Assembly: GCF_003417535.1 (NCBI RefSeq)
Contig: NZ_QVLS01000003.1
Span: 536,391-600,390, forward strand
DNA length: 64,000 bases
From: Hydrogenophaga borbori
GTDB lineage: Bacteria > Pseudomonadota > Gammaproteobacteria > Burkholderiales > Burkholderiaceae_C
Direction: 5' to 3'
The position numbers were made by a program, and so were the translations under genes. Position 1 is the stretch's first letter, and every line of letters starts with the position of its first letter. The notes beneath the pieces were generated by a model. That model made no database searches and was not told where the DNA came from. It worked only from the letters and a program-made list of their open reading frames with translations. Positions 16,979-26,797 of this stretch are shown piece after piece.

Positions 16979-17977
16979 ATGGACGACACCGGACTGCAGG
17001 ACGCCGCCATCTTCCTCATGTCGCTCGGCGAAGAGGAAGCGGCCGAGGTGTTCAAGCACCTCAGCCCGAAAGAGGTGCAGAAACTGGGCGAGACCATCGC
17101 GCGCACGCGCGCCGTCTCGCACGAGCGCGTGGACCAGGTGATGCAGCGCTTCACCAACACCGCCTCGTCGCAGAGCCTGCTGGTGAGCGACACCGACAAC
17201 TACGTGCGCGCGGTGCTCAAGCGCGCCCTGGGTGACGACAAGGCCGCGCTGCTGATCGACCGCATCCTGCAGGGCGGCGACGTCTCCGGCATCGAGAGCC
17301 TGAAGTGGATGGACCCGCTGTCCATCGCCGAGCTGCTGCGCAACGAGCACCCGCAGATCGTGGCCGCCATCCTGGTGCACCTGGAGGCCGACCAGACCGC
17401 CGCCGTGCTGAAGAACTTCACCGAGCGCACGCGCAACGAGGTGATGCTGCGCATCGCCACGCTCGAGGGCATCCAGCCGACCGCGCTGAAGGACCTCAAT
17501 GAGGTGCTCTACAAGGTGCTGGCCGGCGGCGACAAGATCCGCAAGACCTCCATGGGCGGCGTGAAGACCGCGGCCGAGATCATCAACATGATGGGCACGC
17601 AGATCGAAAGCTCGGTGATCGAGTCGATCCGCGACTTCGACCCCGAGCTGGCCCAGAAGATCATGGACAAGATGTTCACCTTCGAGGACCTGCTCAAGCT
17701 CGACGGCAAGGCCGTGCAGCTCATCCTCAAGGAAGTGGCCACCGACCAGCTCATCGTGGCGCTCAAGGGCGCGACCGCCGAGCTGCGCGAGCTGGTGCTG
17801 TCCAACATGTCCAGCCGCGCGGCCGAGGCGCTGCGCGAGGACCTCGAAGCCCGCGGCCCGATCCGCCTGTCCGAGGTGGAGGCGCAGCAGAAGGAGATCC
17901 TCAAGATCGTGCGCCGCCTCTCCGACGAAGGCCAGATCGTGATCGGCGGCGGCGGCGAGGAAGAGGCTTTCGTCTGA
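16979..17977 (+). CDS. fliG: Flagellar motor switch protein FliG
   Basis: A 332-residue rotor protein that links the MS ring to the C-ring and carries the charged C-terminal helix used for torque. The middle-domain NEHPQIVAAILVHL motif (residues about 121-134) and the C-terminal MFTFEDLLKLDGKAVQLILKEV block (in parts near 228-250) are conserved. The start lies 15 bp after fliF with GGGAGC upstream. Confidence 0.98.
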   Translation: MDDTGLQDAAIFLMSLGEEEAAEVFKHLSPKEVQKLGETIARTRAVSHERVDQVMQRFTNTASSQSLLVSDTDNYVRAVLKRALGDDKAALLIDRILQGGDVSGIESLKWMDPLSIAELLRNEHPQIVAAILVHLEADQTAAVLKNFTERTRNEVMLRIATLEGIQPTALKDLNEVLYKVLAGGDKIRKTSMGGVKTAAEIINMMGTQIESSVIESIRDFDPELAQKIMDKMFTFEDLLKLDGKAVQLILKEVATDQLIVALKGATAELRELVLSNMSSRAAEALREDLEARGPIRLSEVEAQQKEILKIVRRLSDEGQIVIGGGGEEEAFV

Positions 17978-17984
17978 GCGCCCC

Positions 17985-18689
17985 ATGAACCAACGCCCCA
18001 AGAACGACCCGTACTCGCGCTTCATCCCGCGCGAGGAGATCGACGGCGTCGCCGCCTGGCAATTCGCCGCCGTGGACGGCAGCGACCAGCGCCCCGCCCT
18101 GCCCACCGACGGCGCGGCCGAGGCCACGCCGCCCGACGAGCGCCTCGCCGAGGCGCGCGAGCAGGCCTACGCCGAGGGCTTTCGCCACGGCCACGACGCT
18201 GGCGCGCAATCGGTGCGCGACGCCATGGAAGCCAGCATGCGCCGCACCGCCGAGGAAACCGCGGTGCGCATGGCCCAGCTGCTGCGCACCACGCGCGAGC
18301 ACCTCAAACACAGCGAGCACGAGATCTCGCGCCACATCCTGGAGATCGCCTGCGACCTGGCGCGCCAGGTGGTGCGCCGCGAGCTGGTGCAGAACCCGGC
18401 TCAGCTGCAGGGCGTGGTGAGCGAAGCCATGTCCCAGCTCATCGACGACGGCCTGCCCGCCACCATCCGCATGAACCCGGCCGACCTGGCGCTCATGAAA
18501 GGCGCGCTGCTCGAAACCCTGGGCGAGCCCCGGCCCGAGCTGGTGCCCGATCCCGGCATCACCCCCGGCGGCTGCGTGCTCGAGTCGCGCACCAACTCGG
18601 TGGACGCCACGGTCGAGAAGCGCTGGCTGCGCGCCATCGGCAACCTGGGCCTAAGCGCACCCTTCGACCCCGCCGACGCCGACGTCTGA
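17985..18689 (+). CDS. fliH: Flagellar export apparatus regulator FliH
   Basis: A 234-residue stator-like protein that binds FliI and holds it inactive or at the export gate. The N-terminus [20 protein letters not shown] is a typical FliH start. A Glu/Ala-rich coiled coil with [17 protein letters not shown] (about 57-73) is followed by a conserved C-terminal domain ([20 protein letters not shown]). It starts 7 bp after fliG and ends 5 bp before fliI. Confidence 0.95.
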   Translation: MNQRPKNDPYSRFIPREEIDGVAAWQFAAVDGSDQRPALPTDGAAEATPPDERLAEAREQAYAEGFRHGHDAGAQSVRDAMEASMRRTAEETAVRMAQLLRTTREHLKHSEHEISRHILEIACDLARQVVRRELVQNPAQLQGVVSEAMSQLIDDGLPATIRMNPADLALMKGALLETLGEPRPELVPDPGITPGGCVLESRTNSVDATVEKRWLRAIGNLGLSAPFDPADADV

Positions 18690-18694
18690 CCCGC

Positions 18695-20188
18695 ATGACC
18701 GACAGCACTTTCGACGAATCGCCGAGCCGCTGGGGCCACTTCATGGACGACCTGCGCGCCAGCGCGCAGGCGCCCACGCCGCTGGAGGTGCGCGGCACGC
18801 TGACCAAGCTCGCCGGCCTGGTGCTCGAGGCCGTGGGCCTGCGCGTCCCCGTGGGCGCGCAGTGCCTGATCGACAACGGCCACAAGCAGCCCGTGCTGGC
18901 CGAGGTGGTAGGCTTCTCCAAGGACCGCGCCTTCCTCATGCCCGCCGGCGACGTGCACGGCCTGGCCAGCGGCGCCAGCGTGACGCCGCTGCCGCCCTAC
19001 CGCACCGTGCCGCGCCTGGGCCAGGACAACCCGCCGCCCTCGCCCAACGACCGCAGCGTGCTCAGCCTGCCCATGGGTGCCGGCCTGCTGGGCCGCGTGG
19101 TGGACGCGCACGGCGAGCCGCTGGACCACCAGGGCCCGCTGCGCGGGGTGAGCGTCTCGCCGCTGGAGCGCGCGCCGCTCAACGCCATGGACCGCGACCC
19201 GGTGCGCGAACCGCTGGACACCGGCGTGCGCGCCATCAACGCCCTGCTCACCGTGGGCCGCGGCCAGCGCCTGGGCCTGTTCGCCGGCTCCGGCGTGGGC
19301 AAGAGCGTGCTGCTGGGCATGATGGCCCGCTACACCAAGGCCGACGTGATCGTGGTCGGCCTGATCGGCGAACGCGGCCGCGAGGTGAAGGAATTCATCG
19401 AGGACATCCTGGGCCCGGAGGGCCGCCGCCGCTCGGTGGTGGTGGCCGCCCCGGCCGACGCGCCGCCGCTGGTGCGCATGCAAGGCGCCAGCTACGCCAC
19501 CGCCATCGCCGAACGCTTCCGCGACGACGGCCTGCACGTGCTGCTGCTGATGGATTCGCTCACCCGCTACGCCATGGCGCAGCGCGAGATCGCCCTGGCC
19601 ATCGGCGAGCCACCGGCCACCAAGGGCTACCCGCCCTCGTGCTTCGCCAAGCTGCCGCAGCTGGTGGAGCGCAGCGGCAACGGCCTGAACGGCCGCGGCT
19701 CCATCACCGCCTTCTACACCGTGCTGTCCGAGGGCGACGACCAGCAGGACCCGATCGCCGACGCGGCGCGCGCCATCCTGGACGGCCACATCGTGCTGTC
19801 GCGCGCGCTGGCCGAGTCGGGCCACTACCCCGCCATCGACGTCGAGGCCTCGGCCTCGCGCGTGATGCACAACGTGGCGCCACCCAGCCACCTGGAGCTG
19901 GCGCGCAAATTCCGCGCGAACTACTCGCGCTACCAGAAGAGCCGCGACCTGATCCAGCTCGGCGCCTACGTGGCCGGCAGCGACCCCGAGACGGACCGCG
20001 CCATCGTGCTCTACCCCGGGCTGCAGCGCTTCCTGATGCAGGACATGCGCGAGGCCGCCCCCATGGGCGAGAGCGTGCGCGGCCTGCAGACCGCGCTGCA
20101 GGAAGACAAACCGGCGCGCGACGCCGCGGCGGGCAATGCCACGCGCGGCGCGCGGCCCCACCACAACCCGTATGAGGGCAACCAATGA
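18695..20188 (+). CDS. fliI: Flagellar export ATPase FliI
   Basis: A 497-residue ATPase of the F1-beta-like type III family. The Walker A GSGVGKS is at residues 198-204, and the [20 protein letters not shown] signature follows near 288-307. It powers unfolding and loading of export substrates with FliH and FliJ. The length is slightly above the usual 440-460 because of longer N- and C-terminal tails. It overlaps fliJ by 4 bp (ATGA). Confidence 0.98.
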   Translation: MTDSTFDESPSRWGHFMDDLRASAQAPTPLEVRGTLTKLAGLVLEAVGLRVPVGAQCLIDNGHKQPVLAEVVGFSKDRAFLMPAGDVHGLASGASVTPLPPYRTVPRLGQDNPPPSPNDRSVLSLPMGAGLLGRVVDAHGEPLDHQGPLRGVSVSPLERAPLNAMDRDPVREPLDTGVRAINALLTVGRGQRLGLFAGSGVGKSVLLGMMARYTKADVIVVGLIGERGREVKEFIEDILGPEGRRRSVVVAAPADAPPLVRMQGASYATAIAERFRDDGLHVLLLMDSLTRYAMAQREIALAIGEPPATKGYPPSCFAKLPQLVERSGNGLNGRGSITAFYTVLSEGDDQQDPIADAARAILDGHIVLSRALAESGHYPAIDVEASASRVMHNVAPPSHLELARKFRANYSRYQKSRDLIQLGAYVAGSDPETDRAIVLYPGLQRFLMQDMREAAPMGESVRGLQTALQEDKPARDAAAGNATRGARPHHNPYEGNQ

Positions 20189-20664
20189 CCCAACAAGGGT
20201 TGGAAACGCTGGCCACGGTCATCGAACTCGCCGAGAAGAAGCGTGACGAGGGGCTGGCCGCGCTGTCGGCGGCGCGCCGCGAGCACCAGGCCGCGCAGGA
20301 ACAGATGGACCAGCTCACCGCCTACGCCGCCGAGGCGCAGCAGCGCTGGCAGGCCCGCTGCGCCAGCGGCGTGGACGCCGCCTGGCTCATGCACCACCGC
20401 CAGTTCATGGCCAAGGTCGAGCACGCGATGGACTTCCAGACCGGCGTGCTCGGGCAGAAGCAGCGCCAGATCGAACAGGTCCAGCAGCAGGTGCACGAGG
20501 CCGAGCGCGAGCTCGCCACGCTGCGCCAGTACGTCGCGCGCCAGCAGGAGGCGCGCCAGCAGCGCCTGATGCGCCGCGAGCAAAAACAGACCGACGAAAT
20601 GGCGCTCAACGCCCACCGCCGCCGCGCCGAATCCGACAGCACGTTCCAGAGCTTCTCCGCATGA
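20185..20664 (+). CDS. fliJ: Flagellar export protein FliJ
   Basis: A 159-residue coiled-coil protein that escorts chaperones and contacts FlhA and the FliI ring. Almost the whole sequence is Gln/Glu/Arg/Ala-rich helix, as in FliJ. It overlaps fliI and fliK by 4 bp each, so translation is coupled. Confidence 0.92.
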   Translation: MTQQGLETLATVIELAEKKRDEGLAALSAARREHQAAQEQMDQLTAYAAEAQQRWQARCASGVDAAWLMHHRQFMAKVEHAMDFQTGVLGQKQRQIEQVQQQVHEAERELATLRQYVARQQEARQQRLMRREQKQTDEMALNAHRRRAESDSTFQSFSA

Positions 20665-21938
20665 CCACGACCGCGCCCAGCAACCCCCACCCGCCCGCTT
20701 CGCAGGCGGCGCACGGCCAGCCGCCCAGCCACGCCGCGCGCGCGGCGCACGGGCCGCAGCAGCCGACCGACCTGTTCTCCAGCCTGCTGGCCCTGCTGTC
20801 GCCGGACGCCGAGCCGCTGGATCCCCTGGGCACGGCCACCACCGCCACCGGCGCGCCGGGCGACGACCCGCTGGCCGAGGACCCCGCCGACAGCGACAAC
20901 CCCTTGGCCGCGCTCATGGCCTGGACCGCGCCGCACGAGCTGGCGCCCGCGCCGCTGGCGGGCGACGGTTCGCTGGCCGGCGAGACGCGCGGCCTGGACA
21001 CGCGCGCCGACCGCCTCGGCGGCGCGCCCGCCGAGGGCCTGCCCCTGGCCAACGGCGGCGCGCCGGGCCGCCAGGTCGCCGCGCCCTGGCAGCCCGCCGC
21101 CGCACGGGCCTCGGCACCCGGTGCCGCCACCGCCCTGGCCACCGCCGCGGGCCAGGCGGCCGGCGGCACCGACAGCCCCGCCCTGCGCTGGAGCCGCGCG
21201 GCCGCGCCCAGCGAGGCCGGCACCGGTGCCGCCTGGCCGGTGCGCAGCACGGTCGCGCTGGACGCGCGCTTCCAGGCCGGTGCGCCCACCGCCACGCCCA
21301 CGGGCGCGCTCGCGGCCCTCGCCGGGCGCGCGGCCGACGGCGACGAGCGGCCCCTGCCCGGCGCCTCGCCCACGGGTGGCGCGCGCGCCACCGGCGAAGC
21401 GGCCGCGGGTCCGGTGATCGCCAGCGGGGCCACGGCGGCCGACAGCGGCCTGGGTGGCGACGCCCCGGCCGACGGCGGCCAGGCGCGGCACGAGGCCGGC
21501 ACCGACCCGAACACCGCCCAAGACCCCTACGCCGCGCCGGCCGACGCCGAGGCTGTGGAGGTGCAGCACTGGGGCGCCGGCGCCATGCGCCACGCCAGCC
21601 TGCGCGTGGGCGAGGACGCCCAGAACGCCATCGACATCCAGCTCGCCGTGCGCGGCGACGAGGTGCGGCTGGACTTCCGCACCGACGACGCCGCCGCGCG
21701 CGGCCTGCTGCGCGAGCACGCCCAGACCGCGCTGGGCGACCTGCTGCAGCAAGGCGGCCTCACGCTGGGCCAGGTCTCCGTGGGCGACCAGGGCCAGGGC
21801 GATGCCCGCCGCGACGGCCCCCCACCGCAGGCCGCCGCGCCGCGCTCCGGGCGGGCCGACGCCGGCCCGGCCGAGGCGGCCCCGCCGCGCCCAGCCGCGC
21901 CGGGTGCCAACGGCCGGGGCCTGGACCTCTTCATCTGA
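20661..21938 (+). CDS. fliK: Flagellar hook-length control protein FliK
   Basis: The protein has 425 residues. The first 300 or so are a long Ala/Gly/Pro/Asp-rich, low-complexity molecular-ruler segment. The C-terminal Flg_hook domain (about 308-385; LRVGEDAQNAIDIQLAVRG and LREHAQTALGDLLQQGG) is the conserved substrate-switching part. It ends GRGLDLFI. The GC is very high even for this window. It closes the fliFGHIJK unit, and fliL begins 126 bp further on. Confidence 0.94.
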   Translation: MTTTAPSNPHPPASQAAHGQPPSHAARAAHGPQQPTDLFSSLLALLSPDAEPLDPLGTATTATGAPGDDPLAEDPADSDNPLAALMAWTAPHELAPAPLAGDGSLAGETRGLDTRADRLGGAPAEGLPLANGGAPGRQVAAPWQPAAARASAPGAATALATAAGQAAGGTDSPALRWSRAAAPSEAGTGAAWPVRSTVALDARFQAGAPTATPTGALAALAGRAADGDERPLPGASPTGGARATGEAAAGPVIASGATAADSGLGGDAPADGGQARHEAGTDPNTAQDPYAAPADAEAVEVQHWGAGAMRHASLRVGEDAQNAIDIQLAVRGDEVRLDFRTDDAAARGLLREHAQTALGDLLQQGGLTLGQVSVGDQGQGDARRDGPPPQAAAPRSGRADAGPAEAAPPRPAAPGANGRGLDLFI

Positions 21939-22064
21939 GCCCCCAGGGCGCGGGAAAGAACCGGTTTTTCCGCGCTTATCGAGCGAACGGCGTGGGGGGG
22001 CCCCTCCCACAATCCTTCTCAAGCCGCGCGCCTTTGAGCCCGCGGCAACCGACGAAGGAGTGCC

Positions 22065-22622
22065 ATGTCCGCCGCTGCCACCGCCGCCGCCCAACCGGCC
22101 GAAGCCGCCCCCAAGAAGAAGGGCAAGAAGCTGCTGTTCGCGCTGATCGGCGTGGTCGTGCTGGGCGTGGCGGGCGCGGCCGCCGCGCTGTTCATTCTCA
22201 AGAAGAACACCGCCGAGGACGAGGGGCTGGACGAGGAAGCCCCCGCGCACAAGCCGGTGGACCCGAAATCGGCCCCCACCTTCCTGCCGCTGGACAACAT
22301 GGTGGTCAACCTGGCCGACCCCGGCGGCAACCGCTACATCCAGATCGGCCTCACGCTGCAGCTGCAGGACGCCCACACGGGCGATGCCGTCAAGGCCTTC
22401 ATGCCGAGCATCCGCAGCCGCATCCTGGTGATCCTGTCCAAGCGAACCGCCGAGGACGTGCTCAGCGCCGAAGGCAAGAGCCGGCTCGGCAACGACATCA
22501 TCGCCGCCGTCTCCGAGGTGATGGGCTATCCCGCGCCCAAGACCGAGGACGAGGGCAAGAAGAAACGCGGCCCGGCCAGCCCCGTGCAGGCCGTGCTGTT
22601 CTCCAGCTTCATCGTGCAGTAA
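22065..22622 (+). CDS. fliL: Flagellar basal body-associated protein FliL
   Basis: A 185-residue single-pass inner-membrane protein near the stators. A Lys-rich cytoplasmic start precedes a membrane helix at about 25-46 (LLFALIGVVVLGVAGAAAAL), and the periplasmic FliL domain has FLPLDNMVVNLADPGGNRYIQ and SRILVILSKRTAEDV. It ends PVQAVLFSSFIVQ, as the family does. GAAGGAG lies 5 bp before the start. It is first gene of fliLMNOPQR. Confidence 0.96.
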   Translation: MSAAATAAAQPAEAAPKKKGKKLLFALIGVVVLGVAGAAAALFILKKNTAEDEGLDEEAPAHKPVDPKSAPTFLPLDNMVVNLADPGGNRYIQIGLTLQLQDAHTGDAVKAFMPSIRSRILVILSKRTAEDVLSAEGKSRLGNDIIAAVSEVMGYPAPKTEDEGKKKRGPASPVQAVLFSSFIVQ

Positions 22623-22640
22623 GCGCGGAGCGATCAGACC

Positions 22641-23645
22641 ATGTCCGAATCGTTTCTGTCACAGGAAGAGGTCGATGCCCTGCTGGAGGGCGTGACCGGC
22701 GAGAGCCAGAAGCTCGCCAAGGAAGAGGTGCCGGAAGGCGGCGTACGCAACTACAACCTCTCCAGCCAGGAACGCATCGTGCGTGGGCGCATGCCCACCA
22801 TGGAGATCGTCAACGAACGCTTCTCGCGCAACCTGCGCGTGGGCATGTTCAACTTCATCCGCCGCAGCCCCGAGATCTCGGTCGGCGGCGTGCAGGTGCA
22901 GAAGTACAGCGCCTTCCTGCGCGAGCTGGTGGTGCCCACCAACTTCAACATCATGGCCGTGCGGCCGCTGCGCGGCAACGGCCTGTTGGTGTGCGAGCCC
23001 ACGCTGCTGTTCGGCGTGATCGACAGCCTGTTCGGCGGCTCCGGCAAGTTCCACACCCGCATCGAGGGGCGCGACTTCTCGCCCACCGAGCAGCGCGTCA
23101 TCAACCGGCTGGTGGACGTGGTGGCCGAGGAATACAAGAAGGCCTGGCGCGGCGTCTACCCGATCGAGCTGGCCTACCAGCGCTCGGAGATGCAGCCGCA
23201 GTTCGCCACCATCGCCACGCCGAGCGAGATCGTGGTCTCCACCAGCTTCACGCTGGAGATCGGCGACATCACCGGCTCGCTGCACGTCTGCATTCCCTAC
23301 GCCACGCTGGAGCCGATCCGCGACGTGCTCTATTCCAGCGTGCAGGGCGACGCCATCGAGGTCGACCGCCGCTGGGTCAAGCTGCTGAGCCACGAGATCC
23401 AGGCCGCCGAGGTGACCATGGTGGCCGAGCTGGCGAAGACCGAGGCCACCGTGGAGCAACTGCTGGCCATGCAGATCGGCGACTTCATCGAACTCGACCG
23501 CAACCCCACCATCACCACCCACGTCGACGGCGTGCCCGTGTTCGAGTGCCAGTACGGCACGCACAAGGGCAAGTACGCGCTGCGCGTGGAACGCAACCTG
23601 CGCGGCAGGGACATGAACTGGCTGGGGTCGTCCCCCGAGATGTGA
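22641..23645 (+). CDS. fliM: Flagellar motor switch protein FliM
   Basis: A 334-residue C-ring protein. The N-terminal LSQEEVDALLEGV (residues 5-17) is the CheY-P binding peptide. The middle domain has NERFSRNLRVGMFNFIRRSPE, and the C-terminal SpoA domain has IGDFIELDRNP. CheY-P binding here reverses the motor, linking this locus to the chemotaxis genes at 29 kb. Confidence 0.98.
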   Translation: MSESFLSQEEVDALLEGVTGESQKLAKEEVPEGGVRNYNLSSQERIVRGRMPTMEIVNERFSRNLRVGMFNFIRRSPEISVGGVQVQKYSAFLRELVVPTNFNIMAVRPLRGNGLLVCEPTLLFGVIDSLFGGSGKFHTRIEGRDFSPTEQRVINRLVDVVAEEYKKAWRGVYPIELAYQRSEMQPQFATIATPSEIVVSTSFTLEIGDITGSLHVCIPYATLEPIRDVLYSSVQGDAIEVDRRWVKLLSHEIQAAEVTMVAELAKTEATVEQLLAMQIGDFIELDRNPTITTHVDGVPVFECQYGTHKGKYALRVERNLRGRDMNWLGSSPEM

Positions 23646-23664
23646 CCGGCGTTCAGGAGAAACC

Positions 23665-24084
23665 ATGTCAACCGATACCAACGCACCCAACCAGGACGCC
23701 ATCGCCGACGAATGGGCTCAGGCGCTCGAAGAGCAGGCCGCCACCGTTGCCGACGAGGGCGCACCGGCCTTCGACGCCGAGGCCACGCCGGTCAAGACCG
23801 CCATGGGCGCGGGCGGCGCGCAAGACATCCAGATGGTGCTGGACATCCCCGTCCAGCTCTCGGTGGAACTGGGGCGCACGCGCGTGCCCATCAAGTACAT
23901 CCTGCAGCTCGCGCAGGGCTCCATCGTGGAGCTCGACGCGCTCGCCGGCGAACCCATGGACGTGCTGGTCAACGGCTACCTGATCGCCCAGGGCGAGGTG
24001 GTGGTGGTGAACGACAAGTTCGGCATCCGGCTCACCGACATCGTGACGCCCTCGGAGCGCATGAAGCGCCTGAGCCGCACCTGA
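23665..24084 (+). CDS. fliN: Flagellar motor switch protein FliN
   Basis: A 139-residue C-ring protein with an acidic variable N-terminus and a SpoA domain at about 60-132 (MVLDIPVQLSVELGRTRVPI and GSIVELDALAGEPMDVLVNG). It helps form the C-ring base and dock FliH-FliI. AGGAG lies 7 bp upstream, and the gene is 19 bp after fliM. Confidence 0.98.
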   Translation: MSTDTNAPNQDAIADEWAQALEEQAATVADEGAPAFDAEATPVKTAMGAGGAQDIQMVLDIPVQLSVELGRTRVPIKYILQLAQGSIVELDALAGEPMDVLVNGYLIAQGEVVVVNDKFGIRLTDIVTPSERMKRLSRT

Positions 24085-24096
24085 AGGAACACCGAC

Positions 24097-24468
24097 ATGT
24101 GGCAGAACGCCTGGCCGGCGCTGGTCCTGCTCGCCCTGATGGTGGGCCTCGCCTGGGCTCTGAAGTGGGCGCGCGGGCGCTTGCCCGGCCTGCCGGGCGT
24201 GCCCGGGCAGAGCGGCCCCTCCCTCAAGGTGCTGGGCAGCGTCTCGCTCGGTCCGCAGCAGCGCGTGGTCACGCTGCAGGTGGGCCACGGCGAGGCCGCC
24301 ACCTGCCTGGTGCTCGGCGTCGCGCCGGGCAGCGTCAACACCCTGCACGAAATGGCCCTGCCGGCCGACACGGCCGCCCCATCGGCGCCGACGGCACCGC
24401 TGGCCGGCGGTTTCGCCGCGCGACTGGCGCAGCAACTCGTGAAAGGCCCGGGCGATGCGCCGCGCTGA
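24097..24468 (+). CDS. fliO: Flagellar export assembly protein FliO
   Basis: A 123-residue protein with one N-terminal membrane helix ([19 protein letters not shown], about 4-22) and a short cytoplasmic domain carrying [20 protein letters not shown]. FliO helps assemble the FliP ring. The family is variable, and position between fliN and fliP supports the call. It overlaps fliP by 14 bp. Confidence 0.9.
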   Translation: MWQNAWPALVLLALMVGLAWALKWARGRLPGLPGVPGQSGPSLKVLGSVSLGPQQRVVTLQVGHGEAATCLVLGVAPGSVNTLHEMALPADTAAPSAPTAPLAGGFAARLAQQLVKGPGDAPR

Positions 24469-25246
24469 GATGCCCCGCTTGGTCTGGCTGCGCGCGCTCG
24501 CGCTGCTGCTGGCCCTGATGCTGCTGTCCGTCGGCGCCTGGGCGCAGAACGCGCCCGTGGCCCCGCCGCAAGGCCCGTCGCTGCCCCTGGTCGTGGGCCA
24601 GGGCGCGGGCGGCGCCAGCTACTCGGTGCCGATCCAGACCCTGCTGTTCTTCACCGCGCTGTCCTTCCTGCCGGCGGTGCTGCTGCTGATGACGGGTTTC
24701 ACCCGCATCGTCATCGTGCTGTCGCTGCTGCGCCAGGCCCTGGGCACGCAGTCGGCCCCGCCCAACCAGGTGATCGTGGGCCTGTCGCTCTTTCTCACGC
24801 TGTTCGTCATGGGCCCCACGCTGGACCAGGTCTACAGCAACGCCTACGGCCCCTATTCGCGCAACCAGATCAGCTTCGAGGAGGCGCTGCAGCGCGGCGA
24901 ACAGCCCATGCGCGCCTTCATGCTCAAGCAGACGCGCCAGTCCGACTTCGAGCTTTTCGCCAACCTGGCCCGCCTGCCCGAAGGCGTGACGGCCGAGAAC
25001 GCGCCCTTTCGCGTGCTGGTGCCGGCCTTCGTCACGAGCGAGTTGAAGACCGCCTTCCAGATCGGCTTCATGATCTTCATCCCCTTCCTGGTCATCGACA
25101 TGGTGGTGGCCAGCGTGCTCATGTCCCTGGGGATGATGATGCTGTCGCCCGTGCTGGTGGCGCTGCCCTTCAAGCTCATGCTGTTCGTGCTCGCGGACGG
25201 CTGGAACATCCTCATCGGCTCCTTGGCCGCCTCATTCGCCCAGTAG
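24455..25246 (+). CDS. fliP: Flagellar export gate protein FliP
   Basis: A 263-residue membrane protein of the export gate. The start has a cleavable signal ([16 protein letters not shown]), then membrane segments [19 protein letters not shown] and a C-terminal pair with [20 protein letters not shown]. FliP, FliQ and FliR form the core channel of the flagellar type III exporter. The ATG at 24455 is preferred to that at 24470 because GAAAGG lies 8 bp before it. Confidence 0.97.
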   Translation: MRRAEMPRLVWLRALALLLALMLLSVGAWAQNAPVAPPQGPSLPLVVGQGAGGASYSVPIQTLLFFTALSFLPAVLLLMTGFTRIVIVLSLLRQALGTQSAPPNQVIVGLSLFLTLFVMGPTLDQVYSNAYGPYSRNQISFEEALQRGEQPMRAFMLKQTRQSDFELFANLARLPEGVTAENAPFRVLVPAFVTSELKTAFQIGFMIFIPFLVIDMVVASVLMSLGMMMLSPVLVALPFKLMLFVLADGWNILIGSLAASFAQ

Positions 25247-25254
25247 GGAACACC

Positions 25255-25524
25255 ATGGAACCGCAAGCCGCCCTCACGCTTGGCCAGAACGCCCTCTTCC
25301 TGCTGCTCGCGGTGGCCGCGCCCGTGCTGGCCACGGTGCTGGGCGTGGGCCTGGTGATCAGCCTGTTCCAGGCCATCACCCAGATCCACGAACAGACCCT
25401 GTCCTTCGTGCCCAAGCTGATCGCCGCGATCGCGGTGTTCGCCATCGCGGGGCCCTGGATGCTGACCACCATGGTCGAGTTCATCCGCACCACGATCCTG
25501 TCCATTCCTCAGTACGCCGTCTGA
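25255..25524 (+). CDS. fliQ: Flagellar export gate protein FliQ
   Basis: The 89-residue, two-helix membrane protein is the standard size. It has ALFLLLAVAAPVLATVLGVG and the conserved QAITQIHEQTLSFVPKLIA. It starts 8 bp after fliP and packs around FliP in the gate. Confidence 0.98.
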   Translation: MEPQAALTLGQNALFLLLAVAAPVLATVLGVGLVISLFQAITQIHEQTLSFVPKLIAAIAVFAIAGPWMLTTMVEFIRTTILSIPQYAV

Positions 25525-25543
25525 GGGCGCAAGGGGCCTGCGC

Positions 25544-26308
25544 ATGATCACCTTCACCGAGGCCCAGATCATGGCCTGGGTCTCGCCGGTGTTCTGGCCG
25601 TTCCTGCGCATCCTGGCCGTGTTCAGCAGCGCGCCCATCTTCTCCTCGCGATCGGTGCCGGTGCGCACGCGCGTGGCCCTGGCCTTCCTGATCGCCTTCT
25701 GCGCCCAGGCCGCGCTGCCCGAGCAGCCGGTGGTGGCGCTGACCGACCCGCGCGCCTTCGAAACCGTGGTGCAGCAGGTGCTGATCGGCCTGGCCATCGG
25801 CCTCGCCGTGCGCATCGTGTTCGCGGCGGTAGAGCTGGCGGGCGAACTCATCGGCCTGCAGATGGGCCTGAACTTCGCCGGCTTCTTCGACCCCAGCACC
25901 GGCAGCCAGAGCAGCACCGTGGGCCGCTTTTTCGGCAACACCACGATGCTGCTGTTCGTGGTGATGGGCGGCCACCTCATGCTCTTGCAGGCGGTGGTGT
26001 CCAGCTTCGGCACCTTTCCCGTTGGCGGCGGCGCGCTCGACGCGGTGAACACCATGCGCCTGCACGAACTCGGCTCGGTGGTCTTCCGCTACGGCCTGTG
26101 GATCGCGCTGCCCCTGATCGGCATGCTGCTGTTCATCAACACCGTGCTGGGCTTCGTCTCGCGCATCGCGCCGCAGATGAACGCCTTCGCCATCGGCTTC
26201 CCGATCACACTGTCGGCCGGCCTGATCGGCATCGCCTTCACCCTGCCCATGCTGGACACGCCGGTGGCCGCGCTGCTGCGGCTGGCGACGGCGCTGTTCA
26301 CGGGCTGA
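25544..26308 (+). CDS. fliR: Flagellar export gate protein FliR
   Basis: A 254-residue multipass membrane protein, last gene of the fliLMNOPQR unit. It has FWPFLRILAVFSSAPIFSSR near the start, ELIGLQMGLNFAGFFDP in the middle and a C-terminal LSAGLIGIAFTLPML helix. A GC hairpin with no T-run (26321-26337) lies between it and the convergent HIT gene. flhB and flhA are not in the window. Confidence 0.97.
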   Translation: MITFTEAQIMAWVSPVFWPFLRILAVFSSAPIFSSRSVPVRTRVALAFLIAFCAQAALPEQPVVALTDPRAFETVVQQVLIGLAIGLAVRIVFAAVELAGELIGLQMGLNFAGFFDPSTGSQSSTVGRFFGNTTMLLFVVMGGHLMLLQAVVSSFGTFPVGGGALDAVNTMRLHELGSVVFRYGLWIALPLIGMLLFINTVLGFVSRIAPQMNAFAIGFPITLSAGLIGIAFTLPMLDTPVAALLRLATALFTG

Positions 26309-26320
26309 TCCACCGCCCCC

Positions 26321-26337
26321 CGCCAGCCGCGCTGGCG
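26321..26337. other. GC hairpin between convergent fliR and HIT gene
   Basis: CGCCAGC-CGC-GCTGGCG is a perfect 7-bp stem. No T-run follows on either strand, so it may be a weak or Rho-assisted end rather than a classic terminator. Confidence 0.4.
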
Positions 26338-26346
26338 CGCGGGAGA

Positions 26347-26790
26347 TCAGTCCGCCATCGCCGCGGCCAGGCGCTCGGCGTAGCCCTTCAGCACCTCGGG
26401 CGGCGGGTCCTTGCGCGGCCAGGACAGCGCGACGCCGTCGTCCGCGTGGCGCGGCACCACATGCAGGTGAAAGTGGAACACCGTCTGGTCCCCCTCGCGG
26501 CCGTTGGCCTGCAGCAGCGTGAGGCCGGGCGGGTCGAAGGCCGCGCGCACCGCGCGCGCGACCCGCTGCGCGGTCTGCGCCACGGCCGCCGCTTCCTGCG
26601 GCGTGATGTCGAACAGCGTGGCCGCGTGGCGCCGCGTGGCCACCAGGACATGACCGGGGTTGACCTGGCCGATGTCCATGAAGGCGATGCTCAGCTCGTC
26701 TTCCCAGACACGGAAGGCGGGAATGTCGCCGGCCACCAGGCGGCAGAAGATGCACTGGCCCGGGGGCGAGGTGTCAACGAACATGGGCAT
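26347..26790 (-). CDS. HIT family nucleotide hydrolase
   Basis: A 147-residue protein with the catalytic HFHLHVVPR histidine triad (about residues 107-115) and a zinc-type CIFCRLV near the N-terminus (residues 13-19). HIT proteins of this Hint type hydrolyse nucleoside phosphoramidates or dinucleotides. It follows the lipoprotein gene by 7 bp and ends the four-gene reverse-strand unit, though its role looks like housekeeping. Confidence 0.95.
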   Translation of the reverse strand: MPMFVDTSPPGQCIFCRLVAGDIPAFRVWEDELSIAFMDIGQVNPGHVLVATRRHAATLFDITPQEAAAVAQTAQRVARAVRAAFDPPGLTLLQANGREGDQTVFHFHLHVVPRHADDGVALSWPRKDPPPEVLKGYAERLAAAMAD

Positions 26791-26797
26791 GGCGACC

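Noticed and set aside
14369..18127. Reverse-strand ORF of 1252 codons
   Set aside because: Only its last 237 codons (start at 15079) read as a real gene; the rest is antisense to fliF, fliG and fliH.
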